Assembly (NCBI RefSeq): GCF_009497655.1
Contig: NZ_CP023317.1
Location: 4,493,501 to 4,557,500, forward strand
Origin: Priestia megaterium
Lineage (GTDB): Bacteria > Bacillota > Bacilli > Bacillales > Bacillaceae_H
Length of the DNA: 64,000 nucleotides
Direction of reading: 5' to 3'
The position numbers and the translations under genes were made by a program. Positions within the stretch are counted from its first letter, which is position 1; each line of letters starts with the position of its first letter. The notes under the pieces are model-generated. The model searched no databases. It was given only the letters and a program-made list of their open reading frames with translations, and was not told where the DNA came from. Positions 56,553 through 64,000 of the stretch are shown here, piece by piece.

Positions 56553-57545
56553 TTACTTTTTATTAACGCTGAACCATTGGTCCATTTGAGCCATAATATC
56601 ACTCATTGCTTCTCGATTACTGAACTTCGGCAAATTCACAAGCAGCGCTTGATCAGGCGCTGTTACCCCTTCTCCCTGCTTTTGAAGAATGATAATACTC
56701 TTAGCAGCCTGCTCTTGTTTGAACATTGAAAGCGGCAGCTGAACGATTCCTTGAACGATTGCTTCCTCTTTTAGCAGCGGCTGTAATAAATGAGACTGTT
56801 CAGACTCGAACAAGTTATTTGGAATAAGGGCCACTACGTATCCTCCGTCTTTTACATGGCGCAAGCTTTGTTCAATGAATAAGTGATGAGCATAGGTATG
56901 ACCTTCTTCAGCTCTTACTTTATACTCTTTTGCCCCTTCATCGTTTGGATAATAACCAACCGGCAGGTCACAGACAACTAAATCAACAGGATCAATAAAA
57001 AGCGGCTGTAAGCTGTCTTGATTAAATAATTGAACGCCGTGCTTCTGTAAGTTTGCATTTACATATGTCAATTGAAGTAATAAATCATCCACATCTACAC
57101 CGTATACATGTTCAATTGACGCAGCGTGTGTATTTAAAATGGTTGTTAATAAGTTTCCAGCTCCTACTGCTGGATCTAAAAGCGTATACTTATCTTTTCC
57201 TGCCATGAATTTTCCAACTAAGTAGCTGACAAATAGTCCTACAGCATCAGGGGTCATTTGGTGGTTAGGCTGAACTGCTTCTTTCATCCCCTTTAAAATA
57301 GCTAGCTGATATGCTTTTCGAATCGTTTCTTTTTCAAAATGATCAAGCGTGATTGAATCGTATTCTTTTTTTAAACGTTTTTTGGTTACCTCATCTAGCT
57401 CTTCTTGCAAAATAGTTCCTTGAAACAAGTTTTCTCCCGTTTCAGCTACTGCTTCTAAATATACGCAGTTTAGTTCTTTTCTTAAAATAATAGCTGTTTG
57501 ATCAATTACACCAAATAGCTTTTCCATACTAGCTAATTGACTCAT
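56553..57545 (-). CDS. ytxK: Class I SAM-dependent N6-type methyltransferase (YtxK-like)
   Basis: 330 residues. A helical N-terminal region (about 1-95) precedes a methyltransferase Rossmann fold with LLDPAVGAGNLLTTIL (SAM site) and the catalytic-type motif VVCDLPVGYYP, in which DLPVGY replaces the NPPY of adenine methylases, so it may be an adenine methyltransferase relative without restriction partner. GGAGG is 6 nt before ATG 57545, giving the B. subtilis length; the frame extends to 57611. Confidence 0.85.
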   Translation of the reverse strand: MSQLASMEKLFGVIDQTAIILRKELNCVYLEAVAETGENLFQGTILQEELDEVTKKRLKKEYDSITLDHFEKETIRKAYQLAILKGMKEAVQPNHQMTPDAVGLFVSYLVGKFMAGKDKYTLLDPAVGAGNLLTTILNTHAASIEHVYGVDVDDLLLQLTYVNANLQKHGVQLFNQDSLQPLFIDPVDLVVCDLPVGYYPNDEGAKEYKVRAEEGHTYAHHLFIEQSLRHVKDGGYVVALIPNNLFESEQSHLLQPLLKEEAIVQGIVQLPLSMFKQEQAAKSIIILQKQGEGVTAPDQALLVNLPKFSNREAMSDIMAQMDQWFSVNKK

Positions 57546-57641
57546 ATTCTGCCTCCTGTGTAATGAAATGATATCTATATAAATGAGTAAACGTCCTATT
57601 TGGAACATCATATTTTATCATAAAAGCTTCTTAAAACACAA

Positions 57642-57672
57642 AGAAGGCGAAAAACATTGTTTTCCGCCTTCT
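57642..57672 (-). terminator. Terminator of tpx
   Basis: AGAAGGCGGAAAAC/GTTTTTCGCCTTCT (one G-U pair) on the minus strand, followed by a T-rich stretch. Confidence 0.78.
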
Positions 57673-57692
57673 GCCGAACGCCATCGACAATC

Positions 57693-58187
57693 TTACTTAG
57701 CTGCTTTAGCTGCTTCGATTGCTGCTTCGTAGTTCGGATGCTCAGTTACTTCTGGTAAGTACTCAACATACGTTACGTTGTCATTTGAGTCTACTACAAA
57801 GATTGAACGAGCCAATAAGCGTAATTCTTGAATAGCTACACCATATGCTTCGCCGAAAGATAAGTCGCGGTGGTCAGATAATGTTTGAACATTATCAATG
57901 CCGTTAGCACCACACCAGCGCTTTTGAGCAAACGGTAAATCTACGCTCACTGTTAATACTTTTACGTTATCTAATTTAGCTGCTTCTTCGTTGAAGCGGC
58001 GAGTTTGCGCATCACAAACTCCAGTATCAATAGAAGGAACTACACTGATTAGGCGAACAGAACCCTTTGTACTGTCAAGCGTTACTTCTGATAAATCATT
58101 TGCTAAAACGGTAAAGTTTGGCGCCTTGTCTCCAACCTTTACTTGATTTCCTAATAATGTTACATCGTTACCTTTAAATTTAGTCAC
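57693..58187 (-). CDS. tpx: Thiol peroxidase Tpx
   Basis: Atypical two-Cys peroxiredoxin reducing peroxides with thioredoxin. Peroxidatic Cys58 lies in [14 protein letters not shown] and resolving Cys92 in KRWCGANG. The frame opens at 58253, but GGAGG is 8 nt before GTG 58187; the 164-residue product then begins [10 protein letters not shown] and matches Tpx length. Single gene with its own terminator. Confidence 0.95.
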   Translation of the reverse strand: MTKFKGNDVTLLGNQVKVGDKAPNFTVLANDLSEVTLDSTKGSVRLISVVPSIDTGVCDAQTRRFNEEAAKLDNVKVLTVSVDLPFAQKRWCGANGIDNVQTLSDHRDLSFGEAYGVAIQELRLLARSIFVVDSNDNVTYVEYLPEVTEHPNYEAAIEAAKAAK

Positions 58188-58301
58188 GAATAATTCCTCC
58201 TTTAAATAAGTATGTACACTGTTCATATTAGCTTGTCTGTCTCTATATTGCAATTAAATGACATACATACTATAACGCTATATGCTAGAAAACATGCCCA
58301 A

Positions 58302-58352
58302 TAAAAAAAGGCTTTGCTTGCTTCTTTTATCGTTCAAAGAAGCAAGCAAAGC
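58302..58352 (-). terminator. Terminator of ytfIJ
   Basis: Perfect 17-bp arms GCTTTGCTTGCTTCTTT/AAAGAAGCAAGCAAAGC with an 8-nt loop and T7 on the minus strand. Confidence 0.88.
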
Positions 58353-58364
58353 TTTATTTTATCC

Positions 58365-58832
58365 CTACAAATTAAAATCATTTGCACCGTCATGATGCTG
58401 ATTTTGTTGATTATGATGATCCTGCTGATGGTTATTTCGCTTGAACATTTGCTGCACGCGTTCAATGGCTTGAGGTGCTGTATCTAAAATCTTTTCATAT
58501 AAATGTGTACTTTCATTAAGGTGAAGCATTTTAATTCCGCTTCCACTCACAATTAAAAAGGCAATTGGCGTAATTGATACACCGCCACCGCTACCTCCGC
58601 CAAATGGATGACCTGATTCTTGCTGATGCTGCCCTGGAGAAGATGGCGCATGCCCTTCTACTCCAAACTCGCTTCCACCCGCTGCAAAGCCAAAACCTAC
58701 TTTTGAGACAGTTAAAATAACGCTGCCATCAGGTGTTTCTACGGGATCACCAATGATTGTATTAACATCAATCATTTCCTTTAAATTTTCCATAGCTGTC
58801 GACATTAAACTTTTAATTGGATGTTCTGCCAT
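58365..58832 (-). CDS. ytfJ: Sporulation protein YtfJ (GerW family)
   Basis: 155-residue protein with the GerW/YtfJ core (MSTAMENLKEMIDVNTIIGD; ILTVSKVGFGFAAGGSEF) and a C-terminal tail unusually rich in Asn, Gln and His (about 135-152). B. subtilis YtfJ is made in the forespore and helps L-alanine germination. AGGAGG precedes ATG 58832. It is 13 bp after ytfI and forms a two-gene unit with it. Confidence 0.92.
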   Translation of the reverse strand: MAEHPIKSLMSTAMENLKEMIDVNTIIGDPVETPDGSVILTVSKVGFGFAAGGSEFGVEGHAPSSPGQHQQESGHPFGGGSGGGVSITPIAFLIVSGSGIKMLHLNESTHLYEKILDTAPQAIERVQQMFKRNNHQQDHHNQQNQHHDGANDFNL

Positions 58833-58845
58833 TAAGATAACCTCC

Positions 58846-59544
58846 TTATGTTTTCACAGAGTGTGTCTTGTTCTTATTTGACGACTTCCATCTTTTGCGA
58901 CGCTTTTTGGACGTATGCCGCCAGTATCTCAAGGTCCGTAAACCTACTAGAATAGCTTGACCAACTCGAAAAGAAATTATGCACTCAAATACCGTTTCTG
59001 ACCAAAGATGTTGAAATACAGGAGTAACGCTCATTACAGGCATATCTTTTAGTTTCATATAACGGCTGATTATACCAACTATGCCCCCCTTTGCAGACCA
59101 TACCGCCCCGGTAAGTACGCCTGTTAACGCAGCATCACCTAAGCCGAAACGGCTGTGCCATTTAATATCCCTTACCGTCACTTTCTGTAAGAAACGACGA
59201 AAAATTTTATGAAAACCGACTACCTGTTCAAGGAATTGCTTCGCATTTTCTAACATGCTTAACCCGTCTTCTACAGAATAATCACTCCATGAATTCTCGT
59301 CTTCTTTTCCTTGATCACCCATTCCTTTCTTCTTTTCAACAAGCAAACGAGGAGAATCTTTTTTTACTTTCACTACCGGAATTTCATATGTATAGCGAAT
59401 AAGACCAAACCAAGCCCTGAGTCTCACTCTGTAATAATCGTTATCTCGGACATGATGAAGCTCTACAAATAGCGTGATTTTTGTCCATACAATAAGTACA
59501 ATAACAATTAAAAGTGCTAGCAATATCCATAAAAGCCATAGCAC
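58846..59544 (-). CDS. ytfI: DUF2953 membrane-anchored protein (YtfI-like)
   Basis: About 232 residues with an N-terminal transmembrane helix (LLWILLALLIVIVLIVW) and a soluble DUF2953 domain ending in a membrane-proximal amphipathic region and a basic tail (KKRRKRWKSSNKNK). GTG 59544 is 8 nt after AAGGAG; another GTG at 59553 overlaps that site. It precedes ytfJ, suggesting a joint role in spores, unproven. Confidence 0.85.
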   Translation of the reverse strand: MLWLLWILLALLIVIVLIVWTKITLFVELHHVRDNDYYRVRLRAWFGLIRYTYEIPVVKVKKDSPRLLVEKKKGMGDQGKEDENSWSDYSVEDGLSMLENAKQFLEQVVGFHKIFRRFLQKVTVRDIKWHSRFGLGDAALTGVLTGAVWSAKGGIVGIISRYMKLKDMPVMSVTPVFQHLWSETVFECIISFRVGQAILVGLRTLRYWRHTSKKRRKRWKSSNKNKTHSVKT

Positions 59545-59611
59545 ATCCTTCACTCCTTCTTAGCTTCACATTATCTCCAAAACACAGAATATTAAACCTT
59601 ATGAAAACAAT

Positions 59612-59863
59612 AAAAAGAGGTTGAGACATAACGAAATGAATCCAATTTAAAGACGAACAAATATATACATGAGCTTAACCGCTTGCGACACCGCAGTTGA
59701 TTTCCGTGCAAGGCTTCGCTTTCCCTCCAATCAACTGCTAGAAAGACCTACACACATGAAACCTACGTTTACCATAACCCAAAAAAACGAACCACTAATC
59801 AAACACCTTGATCAATGGTTCGTTTTTCAATTCGTCTAAATATTTTTGCCCCAGCCTCTTTTT
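59612..59863. repeat. Stop-adjacent element, copy 5 (after yteJ), long form
   Basis: Left end AAAAAGAGGTTGAGACATAAC, then ATCCAATTTAAAGACGAACA, an internal inverted repeat GCAGTTGATT/AATCAACTGC (59693-59702/59729-59738), GAAACCTACGTTTACC, a 20-bp hairpin (59783-59802/59808-59827, core AAAAACGAACCA) and the right end TTTTGCCCCAGCCTCTTTTT at the yteJ stop. It fills nearly all of the 59554-59864 gap and has no coding frame. Confidence 0.85.
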
Positions 59864-59864
59864 A

Positions 59865-60368
59865 TTATCTGCTTATTGTACCTTCATGTATAACGGTTGT
59901 ATCTGCGTAGTAATCATGCGCTCCTTGCTTTTTAGGTAAAAAAGCAACTAACAAATAGCCAAGTAAAAAAACTGTTTTAGAAATATAACGTCCAATTCCT
60001 TCACGAAACAGCACAACAGGCCAAGTTAAAGTGGAGTCTTTCAGTGATACTACTTTAAGCCCAAACACCATCTTTCCAAGCGTTTGTCCAAAATACTTGG
60101 TCATTAAAACAAAATAACCATAAAAGATAATTACCGTCACAATCGTATAGGGAGAAAAAAATCCATCCCCTTGAGGAATATCTGCTAAATGGAAAATGGG
60201 TTTGATCAGCAGGGAGTTCAAGCTAGCTACTACAGCTAGATCCAAAAGATATGCCCAAAAGCGCATCCAAAAGCCTGCATAATGGAATTCACTACCTATT
60301 GGAGCACTTACCGCTGGCTCATGTTTTATAGTGTCGTTTGATTCGGTTGAATGAGATTGATTTTCCAT
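59865..60368 (-). CDS. yteJ: RDD-family membrane protein (YteJ-like)
   Basis: 167 residues with an acidic N-terminal tail, then the RDD pattern YAGFWMRFWAYLLDLAVVAS and three to four helices, including GQTLGKMVFGLKVVSLKD. ATG 60368 is preceded by GAGGTGG; the frame extends to 60389. It starts 10 bp after the sppA stop. In B. subtilis YteJ and SppA act together in lantibiotic resistance, which the coupling here supports. Confidence 0.88.
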   Translation of the reverse strand: MENQSHSTESNDTIKHEPAVSAPIGSEFHYAGFWMRFWAYLLDLAVVASLNSLLIKPIFHLADIPQGDGFFSPYTIVTVIIFYGYFVLMTKYFGQTLGKMVFGLKVVSLKDSTLTWPVVLFREGIGRYISKTVFLLGYLLVAFLPKKQGAHDYYADTTVIHEGTISR

Positions 60369-60378
60369 GTTCCCACCT

Positions 60379-61389
60379 CTATTCTGCATATAAATACATC
60401 AAGCGCGGAGAGCTTGGCTGCGCAAATGTTTTTAACATTGCGGTAACTTGTTCATCTCCACCAATTACTTTTTGCATGCTCATTGAAAGCCAAGAAGGCA
60501 GTCCGAATCCTTGATTGTATTGAATTACTTGTGCACCTTTTAACTTGTAATCTTTCTCCATTCCTTTTACCGTATCTTCAAAATAGCCTAGTTGATCGAC
60601 CAGCTTCAGCTCTTTAGCCTGACGTCCATCGTACACTCGTCCATCTGCAATAGAACGCACTTTTTCTTTAGAAAGGTGACGTCCTTCAGAGATAACATTG
60701 ACGAAACCATCATACGAGTTGTCTACAAGTGTTTGCATAATTTCTTTTTCTTCTCCGGTCATTTCTCTTGTTGGAGACATAATATCTTTATGAGCCCCGC
60801 TTTTAATAACAACAGATTCTACTCCTAGTTTATCTGCCAGCTTGCCATAGTTAACGCTTTGCATAATTACACCTAGTGAACCTGTTAAAGTGTCAGGGAT
60901 TGCATAGATTTTAGTAGCAGCTGTTGAAATGTAATAGCCTCCTGAAGCAGCCATTGATCCCATTGAAATATAAACTGGCTTTTTCGTGTCTTTCTTCAGC
61001 TCTTCAATTTTTTTATGTATTTCAGCACTTTCAACGACGCCCCCGCCCGGTGAATTCACCTTAATAATGACTCCTTTAACTGCCTTATCATTTTTTGCAG
61101 CCTCTAGCTGCTTTAAAAATGCTTGGTGGTTATAACCATTTTGAGACATAAGCGGAGAGGAACCGCTTCCTGTATCTTGAATCGTTCCATTGACCTCTAG
61201 TACTGCAATTTTCTTAGCTGCATTCCCTTTTTCGATAACTGTTTCTGATAGTTCACTGTCGTCTCCTCCAAATATGCCTGCCAGACCGTCATCTTTTTCT
61301 TCTTTGACTGAAAAACCAACATTAACAATCGCAGAAAAAATGAATAAGCAGGCCGCAATTAAAAGAGCAATCCACCTTTTTTTGTTCAT
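60379..61389 (-). CDS. sppA: Signal peptide peptidase SppA
   Basis: Membrane-anchored Ser/Lys protease that degrades leftover signal peptides. The 336 residues have an N-terminal anchor (about 5-24), a linker, then the S49 peptidase core with nucleophile Ser149 in [11 protein letters not shown] and general base Lys201 in [10 protein letters not shown], two residues offset from the B. subtilis pair. GGAGG precedes ATG 61389. Confidence 0.95.
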   Translation of the reverse strand: MNKKRWIALLIAACLFIFSAIVNVGFSVKEEKDDGLAGIFGGDDSELSETVIEKGNAAKKIAVLEVNGTIQDTGSGSSPLMSQNGYNHQAFLKQLEAAKNDKAVKGVIIKVNSPGGGVVESAEIHKKIEELKKDTKKPVYISMGSMAASGGYYISTAATKIYAIPDTLTGSLGVIMQSVNYGKLADKLGVESVVIKSGAHKDIMSPTREMTGEEKEIMQTLVDNSYDGFVNVISEGRHLSKEKVRSIADGRVYDGRQAKELKLVDQLGYFEDTVKGMEKDYKLKGAQVIQYNQGFGLPSWLSMSMQKVIGGDEQVTAMLKTFAQPSSPRLMYLYAE

Positions 61390-61538
61390 GAAAATCCTCC
61401 TTTTTAGGTGTCAGAATTAAAAGATTATTCTTTTAATTCTTAAAGCAATAATGCTATAATTATTGTAACAAACTTTTTTTAAAAAGTTTACTTTATCGCT
61501 AATATTTTACATATCAGACAAACAAGGGGGAACTATCT

Positions 61539-62339
61539 ATGCCAAATCGTCGCAACGTTTATTTCTTTCATCCAAAAAACCAGGAATCAAAGGCGCTCGT
61601 AAGTCCACTTATTGAACTTGCAAAACAATATGACTTTCAAGTAGTAGACCATTTCGACAGCGCTAACATCATTGTAAGTATTGGCGGTGACGGAGCTTTC
61701 TTGCAGGCTGTCCGTCAATCTGGCTTTCGAGATGACTGCTTATATGCTGGTGTCACAACTTCAGATCAACTAAGCTTTTACTGCGATTTTCATATCGATG
61801 AAACGGATAAAATGATTGAAGCTATTACGACAGAAAATATAGAAGTACGTCGATTTCCCGTTTTACAAACTCAAATTGATCAAGGAACTTCTTTTTATTG
61901 CTTAAATGAATGTTCTATTCGATCAGGTGTTATAAAAACACTCAGTCTAGATGTTTTTATTAATGAAAATCACTTTGAAACATTCCGCGGGGATGGGATG
62001 ATTATTTCAACACCAACAGGCAGTACGGCTTATAATAAATCGGTAAGTGGAGCCGTAGTTGATCCGTTAATTCCTTGTATGCAAGTCAGCGAATTGGCAT
62101 CGTTAAACAATAATAATTATCGTACATTAGGATCTTCATTCATCCTAAGCGCTGAGCATACGCTCACTTTAAAACTATCCAATGACAACAACCACAGTCC
62201 AATTATTGGAATAGATAACGAAGCATTAAATGCACGTCAAGTTGATCAAGTTCAAATACGTTTAAGCGACCGTCAAATTAAAACGGTTAAGCTAAAAGAT
62301 AACTCTTTCTGGCAACGAGTTAAGCGTACATTTCTATAA
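61539..62339 (+). CDS. ppnKB: NAD kinase (second Bacillus type, YtdI/PpnKB-like)
   Basis: Phosphorylates NAD to NADP. The 266-residue protein has the GGDG motif (49-52, SIGGDGAFLQAV), the conserved NE in CLNECSIRS, and the Gly/Thr-rich DGMIISTPTGSTAYNKSV. GGGGG is 10 nt before ATG 61539. Divergent from sppA. Bacillus carries two NAD kinases; location here corresponds to the second one. Confidence 0.92.
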   Translation: MPNRRNVYFFHPKNQESKALVSPLIELAKQYDFQVVDHFDSANIIVSIGGDGAFLQAVRQSGFRDDCLYAGVTTSDQLSFYCDFHIDETDKMIEAITTENIEVRRFPVLQTQIDQGTSFYCLNECSIRSGVIKTLSLDVFINENHFETFRGDGMIISTPTGSTAYNKSVSGAVVDPLIPCMQVSELASLNNNNYRTLGSSFILSAEHTLTLKLSNDNNHSPIIGIDNEALNARQVDQVQIRLSDRQIKTVKLKDNSFWQRVKRTFL

Positions 62340-62340
62340 C

Positions 62341-62364
62341 AAAAAGCGCCCAAGGGCGCTTTTT
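62341..62364. terminator. Bidirectional terminator NAD kinase / amidohydrolase
   Basis: Perfect AAAAAGCGCCC/GGGCGCTTTTT around AA, 1 bp after the NAD kinase stop and overlapping the amidohydrolase stop. Confidence 0.88.
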
Positions 62365-63955
62365 ATTTTTGATATACAATTTTTCCATTAATAGCAGTCA
62401 TCTGCACCCGTACCCCTGGAATATCATCTGCAGGTATCTCAAACAGATCTCTTTCTAATACGGTAAAATCAGCTACATAACCCTTTTGAACGTATCCTTT
62501 TTTATGCTCTTGATGAATGGCCTGCGCGCTTCCTAACGTAAACAGCTGAACAGCTTCAAATACTGTGAGTCGCTCAGAAGGTATGTAAACGACCGAGCTA
62601 TTTGGAGAAGTTTTTCTAGAAACCGCTGCATGGATCGTTAACATGGGATTGATAGGTTCAATAGGTGCATCCGATCCGCCTGCACACATAACCCCTTCGT
62701 CCAATAACGTTTTCCAAGCATAGCAATAATCCAAATGCTCTTCTCCGATTTTTTCAATGACCCATGGAAAATCACTGGCTAAAAACCGAGGCTGAATATC
62801 TAGCACAACCGGGAGCTTTTTTACACGATCAACTAAATCTTTTCGTAGAATTTGCGCATGGATGATACGATCTCTTTGCCCTGTTTGAGGAGGATATTGT
62901 TCGATGCTTTCCACTACGTATTGAAACGCTAAATCCCCAATCGCATGAATTGCAACGGTCATGCCCAATTCTCTCGCTTTCCTCACTAGCTGCTTTAATT
63001 CATCTAGTGATTGAATAGCTACACCTCTTGTAGAAGGGTCGCTTTTGTAGGGAAAGCTTAAAAGCGCAGATTGACTGCCGAGCGAACCATCAGCAAAAAT
63101 CTTCATTGGCCCTATTTCAATAAAATCGGATGTGTCTTTCTTTTCTTCACAGTATGTATACATATCATCTACAGCTTCATGATGAACAAGTAAATGAGCA
63201 CGAAACAGCTGCTTTTCTTTATGAATAACGTCTTGGAATGCTTGATATGTACGCAAAAAGCCTCCATAATAATTTAAATCTTCCGTATGTCCACCCGTTA
63301 ATCCGTGATGAACACAATCTTTAATGGCTACTGAAAGCGCTTGTCGAATGTATGCTTCTGATACTTTAGGAATATGAGCCGTTACTAATTCTTGCGCTTG
63401 ATCAGCAAAAAAACCGGTAGGATTTCCAGCTTCATCCCTCTGGATAATACCTCCTTCCGGGTCACGTGTTTCAGCTGTAATCCCGGCTATTTTAAGAGCA
63501 GTCCCGTTTACTACTAATCCGTGACGACAGACTCGCTTCAACATAATAGGATGTTCAGTTGACAGCTGATCAAGATCTTGATACTGAATCAAAGAGGAAT
63601 CTTCCCACTGATTTTCATCCCACCCTTCTCCAATTACCCATTCTCCTTTTGGCGTACTCTCTACTTTTTTCCGAACGAGCCTTAACACCTCTTCCCGAGA
63701 AGTAGCTTGAGACAAATCAAGCCGAAGAAGCTTTTCACCGTGACCAATTAAGTGAAGGTGGCTATCGACAAAGCCCGGATACATTGGGTGTCCTTTGAGG
63801 TGTACTTCTTTGTCAATCTCAGCACCCCATTTGATTCTTAGATCTTCTTCTGCGCCTATATCTTCAATGAATCCTTTTTCAACATATACGCTTTCTACAT
63901 GCTCACCTTCTTTTAGCATCGTATATATTTTGCCGCCGTAAAATAAAGTCCCCAT
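62363..63955 (-). CDS. ytcJ: Metal-dependent amidohydrolase (YtcJ-like)
   Basis: 530-residue member of the amidohydrolase superfamily, YtcJ/AepA branch. It shows the metal-binding YPGFVDSHLHL near residue 65, GGHTEDL, HAIGD, and AGGSDAPIEPINPMLTIHAA near 460, with the composite beta-sandwich at both ends (GKIYTML and VQMTAINGKIVY). ATG 63955 is 9 nt after AAAGGAG; an upstream ATG at 63964 abuts it. Substrate unknown. Confidence 0.88.
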   Translation of the reverse strand: MGTLFYGGKIYTMLKEGEHVESVYVEKGFIEDIGAEEDLRIKWGAEIDKEVHLKGHPMYPGFVDSHLHLIGHGEKLLRLDLSQATSREEVLRLVRKKVESTPKGEWVIGEGWDENQWEDSSLIQYQDLDQLSTEHPIMLKRVCRHGLVVNGTALKIAGITAETRDPEGGIIQRDEAGNPTGFFADQAQELVTAHIPKVSEAYIRQALSVAIKDCVHHGLTGGHTEDLNYYGGFLRTYQAFQDVIHKEKQLFRAHLLVHHEAVDDMYTYCEEKKDTSDFIEIGPMKIFADGSLGSQSALLSFPYKSDPSTRGVAIQSLDELKQLVRKARELGMTVAIHAIGDLAFQYVVESIEQYPPQTGQRDRIIHAQILRKDLVDRVKKLPVVLDIQPRFLASDFPWVIEKIGEEHLDYCYAWKTLLDEGVMCAGGSDAPIEPINPMLTIHAAVSRKTSPNSSVVYIPSERLTVFEAVQLFTLGSAQAIHQEHKKGYVQKGYVADFTVLERDLFEIPADDIPGVRVQMTAINGKIVYQK

Positions 63956-64000
63956 CGCCAACATCTCCTTTACTTTATAAAGCTTGATCTTGTCTCTATT

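Noticed and set aside
59441-59629. 62-codon frame at the ytfI 5' end and repeat copy 5
   Set aside because: Mostly out-of-frame ytfI sequence; start lies in the repeat.

Overview
The window is a chromosomal core segment of an endospore-forming, low-GC Gram-positive bacterium of the family Bacillaceae. Gene content and order follow the Bacillus subtilis region zapA-pheTS-thrS-polA-citZ-icd-mdh-pyk-accDA-dnaE-argGH-ackA-sppA closely. Bacillus-specific spore genes occur throughout (sspI, ytrH, ytrI, ytvI, ytaF, ytfJ, ytxC). The protein sequences look most like Bacillus (Priestia) megaterium; the species call is inference from memory, not a search. I saw no prophage, insertion sequence, CRISPR array, tRNA or rRNA gene.

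Layout. 1-6.5 kb: cvpA-like and zapA, divergent rnhC, pheST behind a T-box, an rRNA methyltransferase and sspI. 6.5-17.8 kb: M42 peptidase, dimeric dUTPase, ysdB (sigma-W promoter) and ysdA, the infC-rpmI-rplT operon with its L20-type attenuator and an ATT start, thrS behind a T-box, then ytxC-dnaI-dnaB-nrdR and speD. 18-27 kb: gapB with two CcpN-type operators, coaE-ytaF-mutM-polA, phoPR. 27-36 kb: a MaoC-like protein, the TCA genes citZ-icd-mdh, membrane proteins, pyk. 36-44 kb: accDA, a FadR-type regulator, malic enzyme, dnaE. 44-54 kb: ytrHI, nrnA, ytpI, ytoI, ytkL, ald, argGH with ARG boxes. 54-64 kb: an EcsC-family protein, ackA with a cre, ytxK, tpx, ytfJI, yteJ-sppA, an NAD kinase and an amidohydrolase.

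Functional themes are translation (pheST, thrS, IF3/L35/L20), replication and repair (dnaB, dnaI, dnaE, polA, mutM, rnhC), central carbon flow (gapB, pyk, citZ-icd-mdh, malic enzyme, ackA, accDA), arginine and alanine metabolism, phosphate signalling and sporulation. Two places depart from the B. subtilis order: pfkA is absent from between accA and pyk, and moaB is absent from between argG and ackA, where an unknown 104-residue gene and an EcsC-family gene lie instead.

Most unexpected signals: (1) a dispersed element present five times, always directly 3' of the stop codon of a minus-strand gene in one orientation, carrying a long terminator-like hairpin whose arms differ between copies while staying paired; (2) a structured speD leader with an 8-nt perfect complement to its own Shine-Dalgarno sequence that overlaps a competing hairpin. 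Many genes use GTG, TTG or ATT starts; starts were moved to the codon about 5-10 nt behind a good ribosome binding site wherever the sequence allowed.
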